64,000 nt of DNA from Curvularia sp. ZM96 (lineage: Eukaryota; Ascomycota; Dothideomycetes; Pleosporales; Pleosporaceae). Both the position numbers and the translations under genes were made by a program. The DNA lies in contig JAJGBQ010000001.1 of NCBI GenBank assembly GCA_022457065.1, positions 7,936,001 to 8,000,000 of the forward strand, read 5' to 3'. The notes under the pieces were generated by a model. It ran no database searches and was not told where the DNA came from. It worked only from the letters and a program-made list of their open reading frames with translations. How positions within the stretch are numbered: the stretch's first letter is position 1; each line of letters opens with the position of its first letter. Below, in pieces: positions 10,033 through 19,648 of this stretch.

Positions 10033-10986
10033 CTCGCGGCCCTAAATGGCATCAATCTCAAGCTCCGGATCAGAAGATATCTCGAAGGTTGGAATTTCGA
10101 AGATGTCGCCGGTGAAAGCGACCCCGAACCACGCGTTGCGACCCTCAAGGCACTGGGCTACGGTTGGGTTGATTTTGTGCACTCCTTGAAGGCCATTACA
10201 CTCTTTGGCCGTGGATTCGGGAATCTCATGAGACCGTCCAAGCATGAGAAGATCTGCTCTAACTGGTTACAACTGCCAAAGGGCAAGTATCATCTAGCAG
10301 CCAGTCTGCATGATCTGAATATCATAATGAGCAAGACCAGGGAGACAGAGCGCGGAGACATCGAGATTGTCCGAGGGTTGCTATGGCATTCTCCGATAGA
10401 CCCTTTTACACCCTGCAGATGCCTCAGCCGTGGGCAAGTCGAAGAACCGTGTGAGCCATGTACAGAGAACCACAATCCTGTACAAGTGTTCTTCCCCAAA
10501 GCATTGATTAAAGGTTCAATGTTCTTCCCGAATCCTCGTAGGCCGGAGAATCTGAATGATAACGGGGCGATCATCTTTGGACACTCAGTATCTTGGACTT
10601 CTGATCGTGAGATAGCTCAGATCGGTAGTGTGCCTTCTGAAGAGCGCTCGGTTCCAGATCATCCAGATCAACAAGGAACGGGTTCAGAAAGTAATGTTCC
10701 AGTGACGACCTTGGCTCTGGACCGAAGCGACCCCGGGCGGTTGGTGCGGACATATGGAGAATCAACGTATACTTTGCGTTCTGTAGATATCAGAACAACG
10801 ACCCAAGAGCAATGCACGGTCAGACACGCAGACAGCCCTCTCGCACACAGGCAGAACGATATGACCGACAACGACAAAGAAGAGATGGAGGATCTCGATG
10901 ACAGCTGTGGAAAGAAATGGTGGGAGACTAGTCAACTTTCACGATGGGAACCAAAAAGGGAAATCGCACCTGCATACAGAAACTGA
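10033..10986 (+). pseudogene. Read-on C-terminal part of the Pfs protein, separated by one nonsense codon
   Basis: Directly after TAA 10030-10032 the same frame continues for 317 codons to TGA 10984-10986. It begins LAALNGINLKLRIRRYLEGW and includes RVATLKALGYGWVDFVHSLK, ITLFGRGFGNLM, GLLWHSPIDPFTPCRC, VQVFFPKALIKG and GAIIFGHS, a coherent cysteine-bearing domain rather than random translation. With CAA in place of TAA the whole gene would encode 1417 residues. No GT-AG intron that removes the stop while keeping frame was found. An intact domain behind a single CpA-to-TpA type change suggests a young lesion. Confidence 0.65.
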
Positions 10987-11115
10987 GTATACGGGAAGTG
11001 TTAGTGGAGATGAAGGAAGAGGAAGACCAGCTCAAACTCCAAATTTTTGGGGCTCTTTTCCTTCTTCTACGATTTTTATACAAGTCCTGGTTGGAATATC
11101 GAATAGAGAGTGTCG

Positions 11116-11537
11116 ATGGAACTGGAGAAGATCGTGGTTGAAGCAAAAATGACGCTAGTGGCAGACCACCCCTCACGACTGGCGTTGCAATACGTACTCG
11201 CGGGAGCACACAGAGCAGAAATATCTGTGAAGAAGGCGGTGGAGCTGCTGGAGGTCGTGGTCAAAGGGTCTGAAACACTGGCGGAAGACCACCCTGACCA
11301 ACTGCCATCACAGCACGCGCTCGCGATAGCATACGAAGCAGACAGACACAGGAGACTATTGACTTGCTCGAATACATGGTTGGCATCGAAGCAGAGTCCC
11401 TTAGAGACGATCATTCCTTGCGGTTGGTATCACTCAAAGCTTTGGCGGACATGCGTGCCGAGCTACCTTTCGAGTCAGACGAAGCATCATCCTGTGCGTC
11501 TATTGAGAGCCCAATAACGGCTGCCCCTGCCGAGTAG
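11116..11537 (+). pseudogene. TPR-repeat fragment with one frameshift
   Basis: The plus frame from ATG 11116 reads LEKIVVEAK, DHPSRLALQYVLAGAHRA, VELLEVVVKGSETLAEDHPD and SQHALAIAYEAD; near 11348 the frame must change by one base to continue as QETIDLLEYMVGIEAESLRD, RLVSLKALADMRAEL and a Ser-rich end at TAG 11535-11537. These are TPR helices of the kind closing fungal NLR-like proteins. The fragment may once have been the C-terminus of the Pfs gene just upstream, but the 124 bp between them contain stops in all useful frames. It points outward toward the right inverted repeat. Confidence 0.65.
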
Positions 11538-11950
11538 GATTTGGAACAATGCGAATAAAGTCAGCAAGCACAGCTCCAGTCAGCGTTGTGTATGATAGGT
11601 TTGAATAATAGTTGTAGCCAACTCTTGTGATGAACATGTCGTGTAATAGATCGCTTTTAGCGAGAAGCTAATTACGTGGATTGTATAGTGTGTTTGCGCT
11701 TATCATCTTCTAGAGTCCTCTCTCAATGCCGTATGATCACGATGAAAGATTACGACCCATAGAGGATGGCTGGTTCCGCTTGTAATCGTTCCTTACGTTT
11801 GCGTAAGATACGTCACACGCCCACCCCTGCTGCGCGCTATTCCGAGCCTGGAAAGACCCCTGTCACGAGGACCGTCCGGTGAGAACAAAGATTATGCAGA
11901 AACCGGAACCCAATTGCGATCGCGACTGTAGAACTGTTAATCTATATTGT
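11538..11950. other. Non-coding stretch inside the right end of the inverted-repeat segment
   Basis: About 0.4 kb. A short direct echo of the repeat is present near 11849-11873 (AAAGACCCCTGTC then GAGGACCG), similar to 5132-5156. Otherwise no gene or motif is seen. Confidence 0.35.
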
Positions 11951-12162
11951 GGTCTAGCTTTACGCTATATAACTAGCTTAACGTGATGTATTAGACCTGT
12001 TTTACACACAAGCTCGGGCTATAGTTACGAGCTAGCTATTTTAGGACCAATACATATTGGCACACTATAATTAGTGGAGAGTAGCAAGAGGTACACTAGG
12101 TCGACAGAGGTCTTTTTAAGTCGTCGCTTGCACAAAGGGTGAGGGCGGTTTTGCAACTCACC
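11951..12162 (-). repeat. Right copy of the ~0.2-kb inverted repeat
   Basis: Reverse complement matches 5085-5305 (see that entry). The outer edge has TTTTGCAACTCAC and the conserved TGCACAAAGGGTGAGGGCG block at about 12130-12148. Together the two copies bound 5085-12162. Confidence 0.65.
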
Positions 12163-12677
12163 TAGCACACGTGTGCTCCCCACAGCTTTGTAGTCTGACA
12201 ATGCAACGCAGCGCAAATTCTTCGCTCCGCTCCTGCCCCTGATATCGTCTTTATCTCAAGTGGGAGAGATTCGAAATACAGCCTTATCAACGCAATCTTT
12301 TCATCCAAGTTGCAGCCCTCAGCCTTTGCGCGTTTCGCTTTATCTGCATGGTATGATCCTGCAAACACACAAAGGATGCGATTTCTCAAGTATGATGAGG
12401 ACGAACACATATCTATCGAAACATTCAACGAGCGCACTGAGCCACTATATGCGTAGTAGATAACATAGGCAAACCAAAAGCCCTGCAAAGGAAGTTCGAT
12501 TTGTCTAGGTCTAAGTAGATTACTGTAGGTGAACGCATAAAGCGCATATATAACGGGCCTAAGCACAGCAGAACTGGCCTAGGCAAAGTCCTGTACATTT
12601 CCACAAAGGAGCCCTTAGCCTAATTACCGTTACAAGAACCTACATTAATTAACATTGATGAATAGAGTAGACTACAC
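12163..12677. other. Non-coding stretch between the inverted repeat and the secreted-protein gene
   Basis: About 0.5 kb, increasingly AT-rich toward the right. It includes the 3' flank of the minus-strand secreted-protein gene. No supported gene. Confidence 0.35.
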
Positions 12678-12957
12678 TTAGTCTTGCTTACCGTCATCAT
12701 TCCTGCAGATATCACAGTGACAACATTCGCGATTAGAGGGACAGTTTTTCCAAGTGCAAAGAAAACAGTTCAATCGCTTCTCGTTATGAACGGTCTGTAG
12801 TTCCGCTGAGCGTTTCAAAGCTGCCACTTGCTTAGGGTAATAGGCTGCCACAAGCGAAACAGCGCTAAGGACAAGAGTGAGTGTATAGACTATTGAAGTT
12901 AGTTCCAAAAAAAACCAGACATTTTGGCGTTATAGGCGGATTGAACATACGCTTCAT
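12678..12957 (-). CDS. Small secreted cysteine-rich protein (effector-like), 72 aa, two exons
   Basis: Exon 1 is only 7 nt (12957-12951: ATG AAG C). A 61-nt intron (12950-12890) starts GTATGT, carries an exact CTAAC branch site and ends AATAG. Exon 2 is 12889-12678. Splicing gives MKLYTLTLVLSAVSLVAA, a textbook signal peptide; without the intron the frame has no ATG. The mature part has dibasic KR sites at residues 28-29 and 40-41, typical of Kex2 processing, and seven cysteines (44, 47, 52, 58, 59, 61, 64) in the last 29 residues, so one may stay unpaired or form a dimer. The gene sits alone in AT-rich decayed DNA, a usual setting for effector genes of plant-associated fungi. I do not recognise the family; function is inferred only as secreted and possibly host- or competitor-directed. 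Confidence 0.75.
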
Positions 12958-14045
12958 TTTTAATCTTATGGATGTCGAACGATTGTTAGAAGTTGAGGTT
13001 TTTATTTATGATAGAATAAGAGGTAGTTTTGATAAAAGACAGAAGCAATGGAGTGTAGAAAAATTACATTGCCTATAACAACCACGTTTAAATATATAAA
13101 AATAGGCTAATTAGAGTTGCTTTTAATCTAGGTAGGCTAATTAGAGTCACCTTTAATTTGAATGGGAGCTGATGTAAGACCTTTAATTAAGGTAGGACCA
13201 CGTAAGCTTCGTATTAAGCCCTAGTCCGTAGACCACTGCGCCGAACAACCGAGCAGAAGATAAGCCATAGTAAATTCATCATCAACTGAGTAGGATAATC
13301 TAAGTTAGCTGTAGAAATCTAATTAATATATAATCCGGTGTAGGTTTATATCATGATTTTAGCTAAAAAGTGTAGTTATAGGGAGGGAAATATACTCCGT
13401 AGATATCTGTGAGAAAATTAGCTGTTGTGAAGTGGAGTAAAACTTTTATCAAGCCGGACCGGACCGAAATTAGCCAACGAAGAGCTAGTGCTGACATAAT
13501 CTTGCTAGAAAGAATATTGGCAATGAGTAGGGTATCACTATATTGCTGGTAAAGCCAAATCTTTGATCCCAGGTGACGGGGCTACTGATATTGCAGGGGC
13601 TCCGCTCAGTGAGATATGGTCAGAGTAAATACGAAGTAGTAATTGAGACTGAATGCTGGTTCATCTAATATCCGTCGAGGAGGGATAAATTTTAGTGGTG
13701 GATTGATACTGACTAACGCCCCCCTGTGTGAAGAAATCCTCTGTGCTGAGAACTGCCAATAAGGCACAGCGCTGTGTCGTGAAATCCATTGTCTTTGCGT
13801 TCTTTTTGACCATTCTTGTCACACAGGGCTTCTCGGCACATAGAGAGTTTTAGAAAGATAACTTTGATTGACTATCACCTGGAGGAGGGCTGATATGTGA
13901 GTAGCGCTAACTGGAGCAAACTCGCTGACAACCAAATCAATCGATCAAATGGGTCAGATTGATCTTGATTGAAGGATCAGCTCCACGCTTTTAATTTAAT
14001 TAATTTACGCAAAGATCCGGTTCTGCGTGGAAAAAACACGGCAAG
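12958..14045. other. AT-rich, gene-free stretch
   Basis: About 1.1 kb of AT-rich DNA with stops in every frame, containing the short tandem duplication at 13103-13158. It holds the presumed promoter of the secreted-protein gene at its left edge. Looks like decayed repeat DNA. Confidence 0.4.
13103..13158. repeat. Two direct copies of a 26-bp unit, 30 bp apart
   Basis: TAGGCTAATTAGAGT followed by a CTTTTAAT/CCTTTAAT end occurs at 13103-13128 and again at 13133-13158. The copies differ mainly at the TGC/CAC triplet. Confidence 0.6.
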
Positions 14046-15310
14046 ATGGCTTGCCGTACTTCTGGATTGACACCTCGGAGCCGGCTGCTGTGGATCAGGG
14101 GTGATCCTGACAAGGGCAAGAAGATGCTACTATGCGGTATCATTGATGAGCTGCACACTTTAACCGCTCCAACTGGGACTAGCCTTTTGGCGTTTTTCCT
14201 TTGCCAAGCGGCCGACTCTCGAATTAACGGCGCAACGGCAGTACTACGAGGGCTGTTGTACTTGCTTATCAACCAGCAGCCATGAATCGTCTCATATGTA
14301 CGTGAATAGTATGACTACGCAGGCAAGAGTATATTCGAGGATGCAAACACTTGGGTGGTCATGACAGAGATATTTACAAAGGTGTTGCAGGCTCCAAACA
14401 TCAGTCTTATCTACTTGATTATTGATGACCTCGATGAGTGTGTTACTGAAGATCTGCCAAAGTTGCTGGAATTCATCAAACAGCAATCTTCCGTATCTTC
14501 TCACATTAAATGGATTATATCTAGCCGTAACTGGCCAGGTATTGAGCGGCATTTAGATCAGATGGACTACAAAGTGGGGTTAAGCCTAGAGCTCAATGCA
14601 GCGACCATTCCGAGAGCAGACTGTATACTTCGTACACCAATCAGCAAAGGACTTCCTTCCCAGTGAAGCCAATCGAGACCTTTTTCCAGCAGGACAAGAA
14701 TCTACCCATGATACCATTGTTGCGAGATCACTCCAAAACATGTCATCAATCCTGAGGAAAAACGTATACAACTTGGAACAGCTAAGCACGCATGTTGAAA
14801 GTATTCAGGTACCTGAGCCGTACCCATTAGCAGGGTTGCGCTACTCTTGCTTTTGTTGAGCCGATCACCTAGTCGACACAAGATCTACAGCTTCTATAAC
14901 CTACGCAGAGCTTCTGCGAGGCGGTGGGATTGTTGACACCTATATAAAAGAGAAGTATCTGTACTGGCTGGAATGTCTTAGCCTTGGTGGAAACATGCCT
15001 AGAGGCGTCGTTTTGATGAGAAAGCTGCACATATTGATGAGAGTCCGTGCATCCCAGGCAACTTATAGAATGACCTCCATACTAACGATACTCAGGTAGA
15101 GGCAACCCTCTTTACTCAACTCATTTATGATGCATATCGATTCATCATGTACCATAAACAAGCGATCCAGCGATTCTCCTTCAGGTGTATGTGTCTGCAC
15201 TATGCTTTAGTCCTAAGCAGAGTCAAGTAAGGACGCTGCTCCAGCGCGAAGGGTTACACGGCATCAATGCCAATCTAGACACTGGGGAGAAATGGAGCGC
15301 CTGCCTGTAG
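14046..15310 (+). pseudogene. Decayed NACHT-type STAND/NLR gene fragment
   Basis: Pieces in order: a P-loop region LLWIRGDPDKGKKML (normally GDPGKGKT, so Walker A is damaged), FFLCQAADSRINGATAVLRG, then TGA 14283-14285 and TAG 14307-14309, then FEDANTWV, a Walker B-like YLIIDDLDECV and IKWIISSRNWPGIE. After a deletion and frame change near 14590 come VYFVHQSAKDFLPSEA, another TGA at 14857-14859 where Trp is expected, ADHLV, EKYLYWLECLSLGGNM, YDAYRFIMYHKQAI and YVSALCFSPKQSQ, the segment that in intact homologues leads into WD40 repeats. No WD repeats remain. Clearly a pseudogene; the stops fit RIP-type transitions on both strands. Confidence 0.8.
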
Positions 15311-15753
15311 ACGCTCAAAGGTTCAACTATTACATAACATGATGAGACTGTTCGACTCAATCTCTTTGTATTTGAGAAAAGCATTAGATGTGGTTGCATC
15401 ACCTACAACACAAATACGATCGACCATCATGTCGTCGTGTTTCTGTAAAATTCCAAAAGCATAACTGTGTCGTTGAGATACAATGCTATTTAGGGATGAA
15501 GATCCTATAATCGCATTGTGTATCTTCGATGGTTAGAGTATATATCGATGTTACACGCGGCGCATGATCTACACAATGTGCGATGTCATTGTTTCTTTCG
15601 CCTTTGTTGTACAGCACCATAAAGACGTATATTAGAACCAATTGCTGACAGCTCTACCATTACTAACCAGTTGAGAATCTGCAACTTTTCAAGAAACGTC
15701 TTGCGTCTAGAATTAAGAAAACTCTTGAAACTCATTTTCCCTAAATCACCGAA
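15311..15753. promoter_or_regulatory. Non-coding stretch upstream of the 734-aa gene
   Basis: About 0.44 kb, likely promoter and 5' UTR of the following gene. No WD40 coding relics or other motifs were seen. Confidence 0.35.
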
Positions 15754-17958
15754 ATGTCACAACAGCAGGGAGAAAAGCACGACTATGTGTTCGTGCGCAG
15801 CAGACGAACAAGACAAATTGACATACGCCGCGCGAATCAGCTTTCTCCGCGCCGAGGCACGTACCCAAAGACACAGGAACATACACTACATTACATCGGC
15901 TCGAATCGAGAGCAAATATGTCGATGCAACATTCCTACGCGACACGGCGAGAAAGTTTTCAGTGTCGCCTCAGAATCTATACATCTCAATGCAAGCTTAG
16001 CTTTGTACATGACTCGCCATAATATAGAGTCGTGCACCGCTAAGGAATTTCAGAATTACAGCCGAGGACGCGAAATGGAGTGGGCCAAAAAGGGTGTGTT
16101 CGTAAACAGCTTCCATTATGGCAGTCGTGAGAAGAACGTTGTGTGTCGCTGTACGCAACCTGACCATGGATGTGGTGCGCCCCGGAACCCAGAGATAATA
16201 GAGCAATGTGCAGAGTACTTTTGCTTGCACAAGGACAGGAAGAGTGTGTCGAAGAAGGAGTGGAGGCGCATTGACGGCGACACTCCGCCTCCTTACGGTC
16301 CGGGAGCATCGAGCGAGTCCCCAAACCCGAAGGGGCTAAAGACTGGACTATTCGATGATTCGGAAAATGAGCGACCAGCAAATTCAATCTCAAAGCGGGA
16401 GATGAAGATGCGCAGCAAGGCAGTGCTGCTTACTCCCCCGTTTGTGGTCTCCCATAAAGATGGCGCAGCGATACTGCAAGAACCAGAGATGCCTCCACAT
16501 GTGTGGCAGAATGCCCGCCCATCGTTATGGGCGCAACGAGAAGATGCATCTTCGACTGTAACCACGCCCTTGGGTTCTCCATCTTCGCCCTCAAGTCCTT
16601 CTCGCGTACCGGCAACTGCACCAATGGCTTACCATCTCCCTGCTTGGACTATGCCTCGTCCCGGTTCTGTTTCTACCTCCTGGTCTCAAGTACAGCGCGA
16701 TGCAAACATTGAAGATGTGCGTTGGGGTATGAGAACCGCTTCAATTGGTAAGTTTTCACGGCCCAAGTCAGATCCGTTCAGATATTACCGTTACCTAAGC
16801 GTGGGCGTGCATGGTAGTTGGGAGCTGGGGGACAAACCTGATGCTTCCATAACTGCAACTGAAACTGATGAACTTGTAGGACACCGTCAATCCGTCGAAG
16901 AGCGGTCTCTGCAGTCACCTGGTCTCGATGAATATCGGTTGCAGCCAGTAGCCTACAATCCCTATGCCGGGAAAAATGCTCATATAGAGGCAGTTAGAAA
17001 AGAAACGAAACCGAATGGGCCTGTGGCTGAGCTTCCTACTCAAGCTTCCACTGCAGAGTTGCCAGGAGCAACACCACGGCGGCAACACACACCAACCCTG
17101 AAACGTCTTGAAGGCCGCGACCGGGACGTCATATCGCAGAGGGAATCAGAAGCTAAGAGGACAATTGACCAGCCCGAGACCATGTCCAATCGTATGTCTT
17201 GCCTCACACAAAACTCCGACTTATTCAACTCACTTCTCGAACAGATACAGTCTTCCCCTGTTTCCTCAATAACTGATCGAGAGACGCTTCCCACCACTAT
17301 CATGTTGACTCTCCGCGTCGCTGAACCAGGTGGAGACTACCGGGAGTGCCAAGAGCCTTCTAAGGGTATAAAACCTACTCCTGCAAGCAAGGAAACGTTG
17401 GCGGATCGTATCAATGCACAACGTGAAGCCATTTTCGGCTCGCAGATCACGCCACTGCAAGATGAGTTACGCATCGAGTTTCCCCAACGGAGCGACGTTG
17501 TCATGTGCACCTCACAAGAAGATGTTTTAGTGGCGCAGTTTCTCCTTATCAATGACCATGTCGACACGCATGCGATCGAAGCAATTCATCTCCTCGAAAC
17601 CAAGGGTATTGAACCAGATTGGCATACAGATGTAGTCGAGCCCGCCGTCATGTTGTTTCGGGGATGGAACCGCTCTTTTGCTGATCTAATCTCTTACATG
17701 CACGAAGCGTTCCTCAATCTCATGGCATGGGCAGAGCTATTGCGTTTGATGAAAGATGCCCGGGTGCCAGTCGGACACGCTCAAGGTGGAGACATGATGC
17801 ACTCCTGGGTGAAGGAACTGGAGGATAGATTTGTTGAGGCAAAGGAGCTTTACGATAGAGGGAAGGAGAAGTGGCGGATTGATATCTTTGAACCTCTCAG
17901 TTGCGACAAGGTGGCATTGTATGTAGTGGCAAGGGCAATGGAAACACATACGTTGTAG
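15754..17958 (+). CDS. Orphan 734-aa protein of unknown function
   Basis: Single exon; ATG in ACCGAAATGTCA. No known domain recognised. The N-terminal ~190 residues are basic and Cys-containing (EQICRCNIPTRHGEKVF; VVCRCTQPDHGCGAP; CAEYFCLHKDR), possibly a metal-binding fold. Residues about 190-560 are low-complexity, Pro/Ser/Glu-rich and likely disordered (SPSSPSSPSR). The last ~150 residues look folded and helical (VLVAQFLLINDHVDTHAIEA; VMLFRGWNRSFADL; LNLMAWAELLRL; ELEDRFVEAKELYDRGKEKW). The long stop-free frame with even codon use supports a real gene. It lies between recognition-type relics and the HET gene. Confidence 0.65.
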   Translation: MSQQQGEKHDYVFVRSRRTRQIDIRRANQLSPRRGTYPKTQEHTLHYIGSNREQICRCNIPTRHGEKVFSVASESIHLNASLALYMTRHNIESCTAKEFQNYSRGREMEWAKKGVFVNSFHYGSREKNVVCRCTQPDHGCGAPRNPEIIEQCAEYFCLHKDRKSVSKKEWRRIDGDTPPPYGPGASSESPNPKGLKTGLFDDSENERPANSISKREMKMRSKAVLLTPPFVVSHKDGAAILQEPEMPPHVWQNARPSLWAQREDASSTVTTPLGSPSSPSSPSRVPATAPMAYHLPAWTMPRPGSVSTSWSQVQRDANIEDVRWGMRTASIGKFSRPKSDPFRYYRYLSVGVHGSWELGDKPDASITATETDELVGHRQSVEERSLQSPGLDEYRLQPVAYNPYAGKNAHIEAVRKETKPNGPVAELPTQASTAELPGATPRRQHTPTLKRLEGRDRDVISQRESEAKRTIDQPETMSNRMSCLTQNSDLFNSLLEQIQSSPVSSITDRETLPTTIMLTLRVAEPGGDYRECQEPSKGIKPTPASKETLADRINAQREAIFGSQITPLQDELRIEFPQRSDVVMCTSQEDVLVAQFLLINDHVDTHAIEAIHLLETKGIEPDWHTDVVEPAVMLFRGWNRSFADLISYMHEAFLNLMAWAELLRLMKDARVPVGHAQGGDMMHSWVKELEDRFVEAKELYDRGKEKWRIDIFEPLSCDKVALYVVARAMETHTL

Positions 17959-19648
17959 GCGGCCGCGGCCTAGACTAACTAATGCGCATTCATCCATAAC
18001 AGAACAACCATTTTAAAGGAACAAAACATAAATACTTCGACTTCGGACCGCGACAAGAATTCACCAGTTTCTAATTAAACCTAGCTAATTAGATTATATA
18101 TACAATACATGTACGCACGCTCCTTTACAAGGTAATATACCTTATATAATCAGTCTCGTAGTTATTAGTGAGTTCCTGCTGCAGGTGGTCATTGCTGCCC
18201 GCGCTAACCTGCTTGATCATAGGGGTTGACACAAAGAGGTATTGGGTCACTGGCCAATATTCCAGTGTTGACAAACTCCATCTCTCTTATTCTCTCTGTT
18301 CTAGATCCTGCTTGCCTCCGCTTCTAAATATAATTCTTAGGCTGACCTAGATAATTCTTTAGAGCACTATCCTTGGGGTTGGAATACTACTAAAAGCTAG
18401 AGCTCGCCTTTATTATACTATTATAAAGCTTTATAAATACTCTAAATAGCGCGGTAATACATGCCAGATCGCTACCTATAGTAATATCTCTAGTCAAAGG
18501 GACGAGCGACCCTAGCTAATCTTCGGACATCCAGTACGACAGTTACCCTAGAATTGCTTCAGCATCAAGCATGTGGCTTTGGAATCTTGCGGCCATGTCG
18601 GGCAATTTAGTTCAAGTATGTTCTCCCACAATGCCTCCACCCAACTACGTATTCATCAAATTTATCTCTTTTTTTTTCCTTTTTTTTTTTAGAATAATAG
18701 TATAGAGGGGATTCTCCCATCCAAAGACCTTCTTGCAATCTCAGTTTGCTACATGGCTGTAGCATGGAACACGAGGACCCAACTATACCCATCAGCACCG
18801 GGCGTAGCCCACTCCACCAGCCCCACTGCCGCCAATGCTGCAACGGCTCCGGAGAGTGCACTAGATGCTACTGCTCCTGCCGCAGTAGTAGCGCTAGTTG
18901 CCGCTCCCACCGCAGCTTCTACTAGCAGCTCTCCCGTTTCTACTGTAACGGCTATCCTAAGAGCAGTACCTACGACTCCCCTAGAAGCAAAACCTGCTGC
19001 TCCAGAAATGGCTTCGGAAACAGCCGTCTATGATTGCTACTCATAGAAATCTAAGAGCCCTCGTGCCTAAGAATAACGTTCGTGTCGATCTCTCCAGGCT
19101 TAACTTACAAGGACCCTTTTTTTCGCACAAAATAGCATTCCCTTACTACAGCAACACTATCAAGCTCTCACCACTCACGATAGCTATAAAAAAGTCTTAT
19201 CCAAACCTATAAGCCTTACAATTGCCTAGTAAATCATCGTCAGCCTTGTGTCTGCTATCGCGTGCAAATTAATATAAAGTTGCCATCCCAATTGGTACTT
19301 TCAATCGAACAATTGCCGATCTTGACTAGTACAAACTCCTGCATGCCGTACATAATCATTGCGGTGGAATTTACTTAGCATGGCTCTCAGACATATGGCT
19401 GTGCAAAGTCTTGGCAAACCAACCGCAATGGTCAAGGGTCACGTGTTAGCTATCTTTGGCAGCTGCGTTGTTGCCTAGAGCTGACTTTTACGCCGCCATA
19501 GACAGCCGCCTTAGCAGAACGGGGTAACGTCCTCCTCCATCATCGTGCACTCGACGATCTTCGAAGAGGAAGAAGCCCAACGCCAGCAGTACCTCACACC
19601 TACCAGAGGACGAGAGAAGGTCCGCACAGCACAGCGCTTATTGCGAAT
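17959..19648. other. AT-rich intergenic region with possible repeat relics
   Basis: About 1.7 kb. 18060-18560 is AT-rich with many CTAG/TTATA stretches and looks like decayed repeat DNA; TGTTGACA at about 18265, followed by a C/T-rich tract, is LTR-like, but no partner LTR is visible. A long poly-T tract lies at 18668-18691. 18750-19046 is Ala/Gly-rich on both strands with no supported gene. The right end holds the HET gene promoter. Confidence 0.4.

Noticed and set aside
5085..12162. Target-site duplication next to the inverted repeats
   Set aside because: The 8-9 bp on the two outer sides (CACGTCTAC and TAGCACACG) do not match.
12890..12908. Start of the secreted-protein gene at a TTG in the second exon
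   Set aside because: The spliced model with GTATGT, CTAAC and AG gives an ATG and a standard signal peptide, so a non-ATG start is not needed.
18230..18320. TGTTGACA followed by a C/T-rich tract as a solo LTR
   Set aside because: No matching CAACA end, second LTR or target duplication was seen; kept only as a remark.
18753..19046. 97-codon Ala-rich plus frame and an overlapping Gly/Ala-rich minus frame
   Set aside because: Both are open because of base composition; neither has a signal peptide, clear start context or known motif. The minus frame is hydrophobic but lacks an upstream start.
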